A DNA stretch of 64,000 nucleotides, taken from positions 186,001 to 250,000 of the forward strand of contig NZ_CP041783.1 in NCBI RefSeq assembly GCF_007567505.1. Direction: 5' to 3'. This stretch comes from Shewanella donghaensis (GTDB lineage: Bacteria > Pseudomonadota > Gammaproteobacteria > Enterobacterales > Shewanellaceae). The translations under genes and the position numbers were made by a program. Below the pieces are notes generated by a model. The model made no database searches and had not been told where the DNA came from. It worked only from the letters and a program-made list of their open reading frames with translations. Positions 18,901-27,497 of this stretch are shown here, in pieces (position 1 is the stretch's first letter; every line of letters starts with the position of its first letter).

Positions 18901-21144
18901 ATGACTACCTTTACAGCAGTTGAAAATATCAGTCGCCGCGGAGTATTAAAACTATTTGGTGGTGTGGGGAGTGGCTTAGCCCTAGGTGTTTCAGGACTCG
19001 CTTGGAGTCCAATGGTTATGGCCGAAGGCAAGCAAGCTCAGCTTAATTTGTTTATTGCCATCGGTGAGGATAATAAAGTCTATTTGACCTGTCATCGCTC
19101 TGAAATGGGACAAGGGATCAGAACGGGTATTCCACAAGTTTTGGCTGATGAGTTAGAAGCTGATTGGGATCAGATTGTTGTGGTCCAAGGTTTAGCTAAT
19201 GAAGAGTTTGGTAGCCAAAATACCGATGGTAGCCGCAGTATTCGTAAACATTATCAACGAATGCGTCAAATGGGCGCAACCGCTCGAGACATGCTTGAGC
19301 AAGCTGCTGCTAATCAATGGAAAGTCCCTAAATCTGAGGTTTATGCCGCAGCAGGTAAAGTGCATCACAAACCCTCTGCTAAATCGTTAAGCTTTGGTGA
19401 TTTAGCCCTTGCAGCAAGTAAGCTACCCACACCTGAAGCTGACAGTATTAGCTTAAAACCTGCATCAAAGTTTACTCATATTGGTCAATCTCCCACAATT
19501 GTGGATATGGACGACATGATTAGCGGTAAAGCCGTCTTTGGTTATGACATAAATGTAGAGGGCATGGTTTACGCCTCAATTACGCGTCCGCCGGTATTTG
19601 GCAGTGATGTTGCTTCGTTAGACGATACTGCAGCTAGAGCGGTTACTGGCGTTGTAGATGTTATTCAATTACCGATTGCCAAAGGTGCACCTTTATTTCA
19701 AGCCCTTGGTGGGGTTGCGGTTATAGCGACTAACACCTGGAGTGCGATTCAAGGCCGCAAGGCATTAAAAATCACTTGGACAGAATCTGCTAACAGCAGT
19801 TATGACTCAGATGTTGATTTAGCACAGTTGGTGACGCGTGTTGGCCAACCTGGCAAAGTTATTCGTCAGTTAGGTGACAGCGTTACTGACTGGAATAAAG
19901 ACAATAGTTTATCTGCGGTTTATACCGTGCCTTATTTAACCCATGCGATGATGGAGCCGCCCGTTGCCGTTGCCTCAGTGACCAAAGAAGGTTGCGAGCT
20001 GTGGGCTTCAACCCAAACCCCGCAAAGCACTCAGAAGAATGTTGCAGGCACGCTAGGATTAAAGGATGAACAGGTTAAAGTAAACGTGACTTTACTGGGC
20101 GGCGGATTTGGCCGTAAATCTAAGCCAGATTTCAGTGTCGAAGCAGCCTTATTATCTAAGAAATTAAATAAACCGGTAAAAGTCAGTTGGAGCCGTGAAG
20201 ATGAAATTCAAAATGGTTATTACCATGCGATTAGTGCTCAGCACTATCAAGCGAAGTTAGATAACAACAAAGCACCACAAGCTTTATTGGCTCGCAGTGG
20301 ATTCCCGTCTATCAGTTCAACCTTTGCTGAAGGCGTTGATATGCCATCAGAAGGGGAGTTGGATTTAGGTTTTTCTGATATTCCTTTTAATTTACCGCAA
20401 ATCCAGTTGGAATCAGTGAAAGCGACCGCTCATTCTCGAATCGGCTGGATGCGATCAGTGTGTAATATTCAACACGGTTTTGGTATTGGCAGTTTTGTTG
20501 ATGAACTGGCGGTTAATGCAGGTAAGCCCTGTATTGCAATGTGGCGTGAACTACTGGGTACGCCCCGATATGAGAAGCTTGAAAATCAAATCGTAAAATA
20601 CGGAAACTATGGTGAAACCTTAGATGATTTCCCGATTGATATCGGCCGTTTCTTGGGGGTCATCGATGCCGTAGAAAAAGCGATGGCAAAGCATCCTAAA
20701 GTAAAACCGGGTCAAGGTTGGGGTTTTGCGGTTCATCGTAGTTTTGTTAGCTACGTTGCTGTAGCAACATTAGTTGAAATGGAAGGAGATAAGCTAACAG
20801 TACTTAACAGCATTGCCGCTATTGATGCTGGTACCGTAGTTAATCCAGATAGAGCTCACTCTCAAACAGAAGGGGCGGTTATATTTGGCTTAAGCCTCGC
20901 TATGATGGGCGAAATTAGTTACAAAGACGGTAAAGTCGAGCAATCTAATTTTCATAATTATCCATTACTACGTATTGGGCAATCACCTAAAATTGAAACC
21001 ATTGTCGTGGCATCAACAGCTAAACCTGCAGGGGTTGGTGAACCTGGTGTGCCGCCAGTCGCACCCAGCTTAACGAATGCTATTTTTGCAGCAAGCGGTA
21101 AGCGCTATCGTGATTTACCACTGAGTAAAGTGTTGAAAATGTAA
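18901..21144 (+). CDS. Molybdopterin-binding large subunit of an aldehyde/isoquinoline oxidoreductase-type enzyme
   Basis: Catalytic subunit of the IorB-like branch of the xanthine dehydrogenase family. The N terminus is a twin-arginine signal (SRRGVLKLFGG, hydrophobic stretch, cleavage near VMA-EG), so the mature enzyme is periplasmic. It is a fused ALD-Xan_dh_C2 protein of 747 residues with HRSEMGQGI, TLLGGGFGRKSK and, near the C terminus, GVGEPGVPPVAP, whose Glu matches the catalytic glutamate. The substrate is not certain: aldehydes or N-heterocycles. A terminator follows at 21166. Confidence 0.9.
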   Translation: MTTFTAVENISRRGVLKLFGGVGSGLALGVSGLAWSPMVMAEGKQAQLNLFIAIGEDNKVYLTCHRSEMGQGIRTGIPQVLADELEADWDQIVVVQGLANEEFGSQNTDGSRSIRKHYQRMRQMGATARDMLEQAAANQWKVPKSEVYAAAGKVHHKPSAKSLSFGDLALAASKLPTPEADSISLKPASKFTHIGQSPTIVDMDDMISGKAVFGYDINVEGMVYASITRPPVFGSDVASLDDTAARAVTGVVDVIQLPIAKGAPLFQALGGVAVIATNTWSAIQGRKALKITWTESANSSYDSDVDLAQLVTRVGQPGKVIRQLGDSVTDWNKDNSLSAVYTVPYLTHAMMEPPVAVASVTKEGCELWASTQTPQSTQKNVAGTLGLKDEQVKVNVTLLGGGFGRKSKPDFSVEAALLSKKLNKPVKVSWSREDEIQNGYYHAISAQHYQAKLDNNKAPQALLARSGFPSISSTFAEGVDMPSEGELDLGFSDIPFNLPQIQLESVKATAHSRIGWMRSVCNIQHGFGIGSFVDELAVNAGKPCIAMWRELLGTPRYEKLENQIVKYGNYGETLDDFPIDIGRFLGVIDAVEKAMAKHPKVKPGQGWGFAVHRSFVSYVAVATLVEMEGDKLTVLNSIAAIDAGTVVNPDRAHSQTEGAVIFGLSLAMMGEISYKDGKVEQSNFHNYPLLRIGQSPKIETIVVASTAKPAGVGEPGVPPVAPSLTNAIFAASGKRYRDLPLSKVLKM

Positions 21145-21165
21145 GTATTATAAGAAGTCATAAAC

Positions 21166-21198
21166 GCCCAAATCGGTCATCCGATTTGGGCATTTTTT
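21166..21198 (+). terminator. Strong terminator of the molybdenum hydroxylase operon
   Basis: An 11-bp perfect stem (GCCCAAATCGG / CCGATTTGGGC), tetraloop TCAT, then a run of seven T. Confidence 0.93.
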
Positions 21199-21347
21199 TG
21201 CTTTTTATAATTATTTTTTTAGCCACAAATTTTTTAGCTACAAAGGTCACGAAATTCTAGGGGGTTATTTATTAGGTAAAAGTGGAGTCCTATGGTTTGT
21301 TCTTACAGCTTGCCTTTTTCAAGCTATCAAGCTATCAAGCTATCAGG

Positions 21348-22154
21348 TTATTTGGTCAACTCTGCCATATCGTATTCACCCTGTTCAGCATTGAGTAAAA
21401 TTTGTTGGTACAAGTTGGTTTGTTTTAATAGTGAAATGGCTTCATTGACTAATATTGCCGTATCGGGATCATGACAAGCAATATAGCGGGGGGCTTGGTC
21501 AAATAAGGTGATTTTAGTCACTTCATAAGTCGACTTTATTTGGTTCTCTATTTGCCGACGATAATAATCGAAAATTCGTTGTTCAAGGATAATTGCCTGA
21601 ATTCGTTCACCAAATAGCATTAATACTTGGTTTTTTTGATTGGCAATTTCATGATAATTATTATGTGTTTTAGATAACGCTAAAAATTCTTGGCCTAGGT
21701 ATTGATGTGCATTTTGAAACCCAACTAATGAGTAGTTTTTAAGATCTTCAATTTCATCTATTTCTAGTTTGTTTTTATTGAGAAAAAATACACTATTTTG
21801 ATACTCAATTAAGCTTTGGGTTAAAAATAACCCGTCGCTATTAGAGGGAGAATTGATAATACAATCGGTTTTTTTGGTTTTAACTAATCGCAAAGCTCTT
21901 AGGTTAGTCGCAAAAGTGACTTCGCCCAACAGTATATTATTCATTGATAACGCGGCACTTAATAACTCATATTGCAGTCCACGTTTTTCATTTACAAAAA
22001 AATAGGGTTCAATACTGTTGCTGGTGGTAAAGCTGATCGTTTTATCGTGATAAGCGAAAACAGGTTGGTTTATTAACATCAGACTCAGACATAGGGATAC
22101 GCTGAATAGTAGCTGCTTACTTTTTGAGTGTATTTTATATTTGATATGATTCAA
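21348..22154 (-). CDS. Periplasmic solute-binding protein-like (SBP_bac_3 family)
   Basis: 268 residues with a signal peptide (KQLLFSVSLCLSLMLINQPVFA) and a family-3 binding fold: ISFTTSNSIEPYFFVNEKRGLQYELL, LRLVKTKKTDCIINSP, FLTQSLIEYQNSVFFLNK. It stands alone without ABC transporter genes, as do many Shewanella/Vibrio proteins of this type that may act as sensors rather than transport receptors. Ligand unknown. Near its 3' end a short (AAGCTATC)x3 tandem repeat lies at 21321-21344. Confidence 0.75.
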   Translation of the reverse strand: MNHIKYKIHSKSKQLLFSVSLCLSLMLINQPVFAYHDKTISFTTSNSIEPYFFVNEKRGLQYELLSAALSMNNILLGEVTFATNLRALRLVKTKKTDCIINSPSNSDGLFLTQSLIEYQNSVFFLNKNKLEIDEIEDLKNYSLVGFQNAHQYLGQEFLALSKTHNNYHEIANQKNQVLMLFGERIQAIILEQRIFDYYRRQIENQIKSTYEVTKITLFDQAPRYIACHDPDTAILVNEAISLLKQTNLYQQILLNAEQGEYDMAELTK

Positions 22155-22531
22155 CTTATAAAGTCCTTTTCAAGTTGTAACGCCAGATAGCACAAATTTA
22201 GCTTATATGATTATTATCTAATGTAAAGCATAACAACACAAAGGCTATTTTGCTTAGGATGTAAGAAAATCAATTTCTAACGTAAGTGATATTGACTGGT
22301 GAGTCTAGTATGTTCAAAGTCAGGCTGTGGGCAACAAATGTTAAGTTCGTTGATCTTGCAGCTAAAAGTAATGATAGCAACGAACTAATGATTTTTTACT
22401 GTAGATTCAGATAAAGTCTTTACCAAAAGTTTAGTAGCACAAGTTTATTATCCCGAATAAGGTAATTTAATATAAGCTAAAGCTAAATCATCGATTTAAT
22501 GCCTTAATTCAACAGCACAGGACTGCGACAC
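22155..22531. other. Intergenic region, one weak hairpin
   Basis: No gene seen. An 8-bp inverted repeat (GTTCGTTG at 22345, CAACGAAC at 22378) with a 25-base loop is followed by a T-rich tail; it may be a remnant terminator. Confidence 0.35.
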
Positions 22532-22846
22532 ATGACAGCAACACACCCATTAGCCTTACCCCTCATCAATATTTATGCAAAAGGCGGCTACACCGTAAAG
22601 TTACATATAGGTAGCCAGCAAACGGAAGTTAACTTAATTGTTGATTCTGGAAGCAGTTCATTAGTTGTTGGCCAAGTCGCTTATCACCCCGAAGATGACA
22701 CAGACTTAATCTTATTAGCTTACAAAGCCCATTTTTACTGGCAGTTTAGCAGCTCTTTAAAGTGTAAAGCTTACTTTAGAATGATATGTATGTTGCTAAG
22801 TGTAGCCATACATATTGCGCCACTATTAACTGGTAAAGTTAAATGA
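22532..22846 (+). pseudogene. N-terminal fragment of a pepsin-like aspartic peptidase (shewasin type)
   Basis: The first about 60 residues look like the start of a bacterial pepsin homologue: PLALPLINIYAKGGYTVKL, then the catalytic LIVDSGSSSLVV (usual form DTGSS) and VGQVAYHPEDDTD. After that the sequence becomes unrelated and hydrophobic (AKAHFYWQF-like to the stop at residue 104). Shewasins are over 400 residues with a second catalytic Asp, which is absent here. So this is a gene broken by deletion, its tail fused to unrelated DNA. Its stop overlaps the next gene's ATG by 4 bp by chance or by junction. Confidence 0.6.
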
Positions 22847-23409
22847 ATTACAGCTTTAATACTCAGCGTCTGTCGATGCGATTAATACAGCAAGGTGATT
22901 TTGACATATTTGTGCAGCTTTATTCCGACCCTAAGACAATGCGTAAAATATGTGCACCTTTTGAGCCGCAGCAAATCAAGCAATTTTTCGAAACTGCCTT
23001 ACAAGATAATCTTTCTCCAATAAAGCAGCGCTGGGTTTGGGTCATTGAACAAAATGGCCTCGCAATTGGATTACAGAGTTTATTCTCCTCAAATAATCAA
23101 CCTAACTGCGCTGAAATTGGCATTATGTTGTTAAGGAAATCTAACGGTAAATTACTTGCTGAAGAGGCAACTACCGGATTAATCAACTTCGGTTTTAACA
23201 CTCTTAAACTTGAACGAATTTGCGCTCAATATGACAGCACCAATTATGCGACCCATAGGAGTACTCAAAAGTTAGGGTTTATAATTGAGCAGCCAATAAC
23301 TAACCACTCTGATGAAAAAAACACCAAAGATAAACCCAAAAATTTGACTAGTTATTTAACTGCAGAAATTTGGCAGAAATCACTGCCAAATCATACTAAT
23401 ACCTGTTAG
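22843..23409 (+). CDS. GNAT-family N-acetyltransferase (RimJ/RimL-like)
   Basis: 188 residues. Starts TQRLSMRLIQQGDFDIFVQLYSDP and ends with the RimJ/RimL pattern LAEEATTGLINFGFNTLKLERICAQ, then ATHRSTQKLGF. Acetyl-CoA binding is expected around residues 98-120, although the usual Q/RxxGxG/A is replaced here by RKSNGKL. Substrate unknown. It follows the broken peptidase and lies 50 bp upstream of the borosin methyltransferase. Confidence 0.8.
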   Translation: MNYSFNTQRLSMRLIQQGDFDIFVQLYSDPKTMRKICAPFEPQQIKQFFETALQDNLSPIKQRWVWVIEQNGLAIGLQSLFSSNNQPNCAEIGIMLLRKSNGKLLAEEATTGLINFGFNTLKLERICAQYDSTNYATHRSTQKLGFIIEQPITNHSDEKNTKDKPKNLTSYLTAEIWQKSLPNHTNTC

Positions 23410-23459
23410 GTTAGGTTAGGTTTTGCTAAATTAATATTGAGTGATATTGGGGTGTGGGA

Positions 23460-24269
23460 ATGGCTAAAATGAATGGAAGCATAGTCTGCGTAGGGGTAGG
23501 AATGACACTGGGGGCGCATATTTGCCCCATTAGCAAGAGTCATATTGATAAAGCCGATGTGGTGTTTTCTGGTGTATCTAATGGCATAGTCGAGCTATGG
23601 CTAAAAGAAATGCACCCTGATGTACGTAGCTTGCAAGCTTTCTACGAAAAAGGTAAATCTCGCCGCATTACCTATAAACAAATGGTAGAGGTGATGCTTG
23701 AACAAGTTCGTGCTGGTAAAAAAGTTGTTGGCGCATTTTATGGTCACCCAGGCGTATTCGCTCAAGCTCCACGTGTTGCTATTGAGCAGGCAAAACAAGA
23801 AGGGTTTGATGCCAAGATGATCCCCGGTATTTCTGCTGAAGACTGTTTATACGCAGATTTAGGCATCGACCCAGGTAGTGTGGGCTGTCAACATTATGAA
23901 GCCAGCCAGTTCATGTTTTATCAGCGTGTTTTTGACCCGTCAGCTTACTTGGTATTATGGCAAATAGGTATTGCAGGGGATAAATCATTAACTCGCCGCT
24001 CAACAGGTCAGGCACATAGACAGATTTTAGTTGAACTCCTTTTAAAAACCTATTCCGAAGCACATATTATCATTCTATACGAAGCCGCGGTATTGCCTAT
24101 TGATAAGGTTCTACAGCAAAGGATCACCCTTGGAGAACTAGCAAATGTAAGTTTGAGCCAGCATACCACATTGGTGATACCTCCCTCGGAATCTATGAAG
24201 AAAAATACCGAATTACTTAACCGATTATCAGCGCTTGAAGCACTGATTAATCAAAATCAAGCAAGTTAA
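23460..24269 (+). CDS. Split-borosin alpha-N-methyltransferase (SonM-like, tetrapyrrole methylase fold)
   Basis: SAM-dependent methylase of about 269 residues. It starts GSIVCVGVGMTLGAHICPIS like tetrapyrrole methylases and carries YGHPGVFAQAP (residues 94-104) and PGISAEDCLYADLGIDPG, the pattern of borosin backbone N-methyltransferases such as OphMA and SonM. In the Shewanella oneidensis SonM/SonA pair the enzyme methylates backbone amides of a separate precursor. Here two small genes downstream fit that role. Both 23460 and 23469 are possible ATG starts; GGGGT precedes 23460 by about 6 bases. True cobalamin or sirohaem enzymes are unlikely given the context and the C-terminal helix (RLSALEALINQNQ). 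Confidence 0.85.
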   Translation: MAKMNGSIVCVGVGMTLGAHICPISKSHIDKADVVFSGVSNGIVELWLKEMHPDVRSLQAFYEKGKSRRITYKQMVEVMLEQVRAGKKVVGAFYGHPGVFAQAPRVAIEQAKQEGFDAKMIPGISAEDCLYADLGIDPGSVGCQHYEASQFMFYQRVFDPSAYLVLWQIGIAGDKSLTRRSTGQAHRQILVELLLKTYSEAHIIILYEAAVLPIDKVLQQRITLGELANVSLSQHTTLVIPPSESMKKNTELLNRLSALEALINQNQAS

Positions 24270-24317
24270 ATTGTAAAGTATAAGTAGGATTTACAAGACA
24301 TCATTTAAGGAAAAAAC

Positions 24318-24593
24318 ATGTCAAACATTATTCAATTACTCGAGCGTATGGGCCAAGATGCGGACTTACAAAATTCGCAATTATTAGCAGATGCGATTTC
24401 ATCATCCAGCTTAACTCCTGAGTTAAAGCAGGCATTATTAAATAATGACACTTCCAGCTTAGAAAAACAGCTCGATATTTGCCCTGATGTTGTTGGCATG
24501 ATGATACTTACTGAAGATGATCAGCCTGAAGATGAAGGTCAACCAAGTGAAAAGGTTGACTCTGGTGTAACTGATTTAAGAATGACAGCGTAA
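24318..24593 (+). CDS. Borosin precursor peptide, copy 1 (SonA-like)
   Basis: 91 residues. The N-terminal about 54 residues form a predicted helical binding domain (NIIQLLERMGQDADLQNSQ, then LTPELKQALLNND), and the C-terminal part DICPDVVGMMILTEDDQPEDE ends in an acidic, unstructured tail. The general layout matches SonA, in which residues in a hydrophobic strip just after the helical domain are backbone-methylated. It lies 48 bp after the methyltransferase with a good AAGGAAAA site. No leader protease or exporter is nearby. The role is inferred from family and context; the product is unknown. Confidence 0.8.
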   Translation: MSNIIQLLERMGQDADLQNSQLLADAISSSSLTPELKQALLNNDTSSLEKQLDICPDVVGMMILTEDDQPEDEGQPSEKVDSGVTDLRMTA

Positions 24594-24788
24594 AACCTTT
24601 GACGGGAACTAGTAAATGTGAGCTCCCGTTAACATTACCACGTTGGTGATAGCACCTTCAAAAGCAATACTAAAAGTATCGAATTACTCACTCGATTATC
24701 AGCGCTTGAAGCACAGATTAATCAAAACCAAGCAAGTTAAATTGTAAAGTATAAGCAGGATTTACAAGACATCATTTAAGGAAAAAAC

Positions 24789-25064
24789 ATGTCAAACATT
24801 ATTCAATTACTCGAGCGTATGGGCCAAGATGCGGACTTACAAAATCCGCAATTATTAGCAGATGCGATTTCAACATCCAGCTTAACTCCTGAGTTAAAGC
24901 AGGCATTATTAAATAATGACACTTCCAGCTTAGAAAAACAGCTCGATATTTGCCCTGATGTTGTTGGCCTGATGGTACTTACTGAAGATGATCAGCCTGA
25001 AGATGAAGGTCAACCAAGTGAAAAGGTTGACTCTGGTGTAGCTGATCTAAGAATGACAGCGTAA
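24789..25064 (+). CDS. Borosin precursor peptide, copy 2 (SonA-like)
   Basis: 91 residues, differing from copy 1 at five positions: 20 (P for S), 29 (T for S), 61 (L for M), 63 (V for I) and 85 (A for T). Two of the five fall two residues apart in the hydrophobic strip where SonA-type methylation happens. The ribosome-binding region is the same as copy 1. Intact frame and conservative changes suggest the copy is still used. Confidence 0.8.
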   Translation: MSNIIQLLERMGQDADLQNPQLLADAISTSSLTPELKQALLNNDTSSLEKQLDICPDVVGLMVLTEDDQPEDEGQPSEKVDSGVADLRMTA

Positions 25065-25189
25065 TATCAAAGACGAAGATAAATTTGTTGCATAGTGAAT
25101 TAGAAAAATGATTTTATCTTCGTCAAATTATTTTATACCTGCGAATATAAATAAAAATTACGGCGACAATTTTTTGATTAAGGCTGATA
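25065..25189. other. Spacer after precursor copy 2
   Basis: An imperfect inverted repeat (GAAGATAAA at 25073 and TTTATCTTCG near 25111) could act as a terminator for the borosin unit; no gene seen. Confidence 0.4.
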
Positions 25190-25474
25190 ACTTTTGTAGT
25201 AGTCACCCTGAAACCTTTCTGGAAATTCTATCAAGACTGCAGTATAAGCGATGCATTAGTCATCGCTGAAACCTACCGCGCTAAACTTAATGCAATCATC
25301 ACTGATGAAACTGGGTTTAATTTTGAGATAAGTCGCAGCTTTGGAGTGAGTGACTTCAGCACTTCTGGTATATCATTAGACAAACTGATTGCTGATGCTG
25401 ACCAGGCCATGTATCAAGCAAAAAATTCTGGTCGAAACAAAGTCTGTGCATCAACTGAAACTTATACCGATTGA
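25190..25474 (+). pseudogene. C-terminal remnant of a GGDEF diguanylate cyclase
   Basis: A start-less frame reads ...SDALVIAETYRAKLN, FEISRSFGVSDF, then SLDKLIADADQAMYQAKNSG and RNKV before TGA at 25472. That is the second half of a GGDEF domain (the A/D-x-A-M/L-Y-x-A-K-x-x-G-R-N signature). The GGDEF motif itself and all upstream domains are missing and the preceding text is degenerate, so this is a broken gene. Confidence 0.8.
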
Positions 25475-25547
25475 TCAAGGCGCCAACAGATCCGCATTAT
25501 TTAGGGCAAGTCATTTAGGGCAAGTCATTTAGAGCGAGACAGTTATT

Positions 25548-25591
25548 AAAAAGCCTAACTACTATATACTCGCATAGCAGTTAGGCTTTTT
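25548..25591. terminator. Bidirectional terminator before xthA
   Basis: A 13-bp perfect stem (AAAAAGCCTAACT / AGTTAGGCTTTTT) around an 18-base loop; the T run works for either strand. Just upstream, a 15-bp tract starting TTAGGGCAAGTCATT is repeated in tandem (25501-25531). Confidence 0.9.
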
Positions 25592-25645
25592 AGGATTAGA
25601 CATCGGAATGTTAACCTTGAGGTTTCGCATCCGCATCCGTACAGA

Positions 25646-26455
25646 TTAGTCTGAAAAAGTACTCCAAATCGGTGCGTGATCTGATGGTTTTTCAATAGCG
25701 CGTAAATCGTAATCTACGTCTGATTCAGTCAGCCTTGGCAACATAGATTTGGTCACCATCACTACATCAATACGTAAACCGCGGTTATCAACAAAGCCTT
25801 TGCTGCGGTAATCAAACCAAGAATAACGCTCAGTGCGATCAGGATGTAATTCACGGAAGCTATCAACAAAGCCCCAATCTTTTAGTTTAGCTAACCATTC
25901 ACGCTCTTCTAGTTGGAAGCTACACTTACCACTTTTAAGCCAGCGCTTAGCATTCACTTCACCAATACCAATATCTAAATCAATAGGCGAGATGTTGATA
26001 TCACCAATAATAGCAATGTCTTCATCTGGTGTGTGATTGTCAGCTAAATGTTGCATCAAGTCTTGATAGAACTTACGTTTAGCGGGATATTTAGTTTCGT
26101 GACTAATATTTTCACCTTGCGGGAAATAGCCATTCATTATGGTAATAATACGGCCATTAGCTTGAGTAAACTTACCCATAATCATCCGCCGCTGGGCATC
26201 TTCAGCATCGCCACTAAAGCCTTTAATGACTTCTATAGGTTCAGCTTTTGACAGCATAGCCACACCGTAATGGGCTTTACCGCCGTGATAATGTACGTGA
26301 TAACCCATGGCTTCAACGTCAGCCACTGGAAATGCTTCGTCGTGAACTTTGGTTTCTTGCAGGCCGATTACGTCAGGCTGGTGGCTGTCGATTAACGCTT
26401 GCAATTGATGTAAACGTGCACGAATACCATTGATATTAAATGAGACAATTTTCAT
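25646..26455 (-). CDS. xthA: Exodeoxyribonuclease III (AP endonuclease)
   Basis: Base-excision repair enzyme that cuts at abasic sites and degrades 3' ends. 269 residues, normal length, with the EEP-fold motifs in order: [22 protein letters not shown] (Glu metal ligand), GDINISPIDLDIG, and the C-terminal SDHAPIW (catalytic His). Its start overlaps the yciI stop by 1 bp, so they are likely cotranscribed. Confidence 0.95.
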   Translation of the reverse strand: MKIVSFNINGIRARLHQLQALIDSHQPDVIGLQETKVHDEAFPVADVEAMGYHVHYHGGKAHYGVAMLSKAEPIEVIKGFSGDAEDAQRRMIMGKFTQANGRIITIMNGYFPQGENISHETKYPAKRKFYQDLMQHLADNHTPDEDIAIIGDINISPIDLDIGIGEVNAKRWLKSGKCSFQLEEREWLAKLKDWGFVDSFRELHPDRTERYSWFDYRSKGFVDNRGLRIDVVMVTKSMLPRLTESDVDYDLRAIEKPSDHAPIWSTFSD

Positions 26456-26754
26456 TACACCAGTACTCGCTTGAAAGGTTTAACAACCACACTTGCGTAT
26501 ACGCCTGCTGCGATATATGGGTCTTCATCAGCCCATGCTTGTGCGGCAACTAAAGACTCAAATTCAGCAACGACTAAAGAGCCGCTAAATCCTGCTTCGC
26601 CAGGATTTTCATTGTCGATAGCGGGATGTGGGCCAGCAACTAATAAGCGCGCTTCAGCAGCGAGCGCTTCAAGACGGGCTAAATGTGCTGGTCGAACACT
26701 CAAACGTTTTTCTAAACTGTTTTCAACATCTTGCGACGAAATCATGTACCACAT
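26455..26754 (-). CDS. yciI: YciI family protein
   Basis: 99 residues of the dimeric ferredoxin-like YCII domain: [43 protein letters not shown], and [19 protein letters not shown], whose DP and Y residues are typical. Function unclear; the family may have hydrolase or dehydrochlorinase activity. It sits between yciB and xthA, an arrangement shared with related genera (yciB-yciI). Confidence 0.92.
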   Translation of the reverse strand: MWYMISSQDVENSLEKRLSVRPAHLARLEALAAEARLLVAGPHPAIDNENPGEAGFSGSLVVAEFESLVAAQAWADEDPYIAAGVYASVVVKPFKRVLV

Positions 26755-26772
26755 GTGTAGGGTTCCTTGAAT

Positions 26773-27324
26773 TTATTTTTCTTGTTCTTGTTCCGATTCA
26801 TCATGTTCCATATGTTTATACAGATACATAACGGTAATCACTGTGTTCACCAGTGTTAATGCGCTTAAACCAAATACCTTAAAGTTTACCCAGGTTTCAA
26901 GCGGCAAGCTAAAGGCAACATAGATATTGGCAATACCACATGCAACAAAGAACGTGACCCAATACCAGGTGACGATTGCCCAAGCTTTATCTGGGCATTT
27001 CATCTCTTTGCCGAGCATACTTTTAAGGATGGGTTTCTTTATTATTTGACTAACTGCCAATGCAATTGCAAAGAACGCATAAACAATAGTGACTTTCCAT
27101 TTAATGAACGCGTCATCATGAAATATCAATGTTAAAGAACCAAAAAATGTCACCATGGCAAAAGTGATTAAATGCATTTTTTCTACTTGCTTATATAACA
27201 AATAAGTCACGATAAGCTGTACTGCTGTGGCGGCGATTAACGCACCCGTAGCGGTATAAATGTCATAAAATTTATAAATGGTAAAAAAGATAACCAGTGG
27301 AAGAAAATCAAGCAGTTGTTTCAT
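26773..27324 (-). CDS. yciB: Inner-membrane septation protein A (YciB/IspZ)
   Basis: 183 residues, five predicted spans, starting [14 protein letters not shown] and containing [18 protein letters not shown] and [17 protein letters not shown] segments of the YciB family. It affects envelope synthesis and division. The C-terminal tail is acidic ([10 protein letters not shown]). First gene of yciB-yciI-xthA. Confidence 0.92.
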   Translation of the reverse strand: MKQLLDFLPLVIFFTIYKFYDIYTATGALIAATAVQLIVTYLLYKQVEKMHLITFAMVTFFGSLTLIFHDDAFIKWKVTIVYAFFAIALAVSQIIKKPILKSMLGKEMKCPDKAWAIVTWYWVTFFVACGIANIYVAFSLPLETWVNFKVFGLSALTLVNTVITVMYLYKHMEHDESEQEQEK

Positions 27325-27497
27325 TAGATGCTATAGCCTAAAGGTGATTTTAGCAGTCCATTTGCTAATAGAAATTATTGTCGCAAAGTGTAGCAGTTAC
27401 CGTCGATGATATGAAGAACATCAACATAAGTTAAAGATGAACTATGGTTAATTGTACTTTTTTTAATAAATCTGAAGGCCACAAACAGAATAAGCGA

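Larger units (their letters stand above)
24132..25064 (+). repeat. 471-bp tandem duplication carrying a borosin precursor gene
   Basis: Bases 24132-24593 and 24603-25064 are homologous at a constant offset of 471. Each unit holds the last about 140 bp of the methyltransferase gene, the spacer with its ribosome-binding site (TTTAAGGAAAAAAC), and a 91-codon precursor gene. In the second unit the methyltransferase tail is decayed and non-coding, but spacer and precursor are almost identical to unit 1. So the second precursor arose by local duplication. Confidence 0.92.

Noticed and set aside
23401..23425. GTTAG tandem repeat before the methyltransferase
   Set aside because: Only three 5-bp units; too short to be informative.
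23454..24269. Cobalamin or sirohaem methyltransferase (tetrapyrrole methylase)
   Set aside because: The fold fits, but the two SonA-like peptides directly downstream and the YGHPGVF pattern favour a borosin enzyme.
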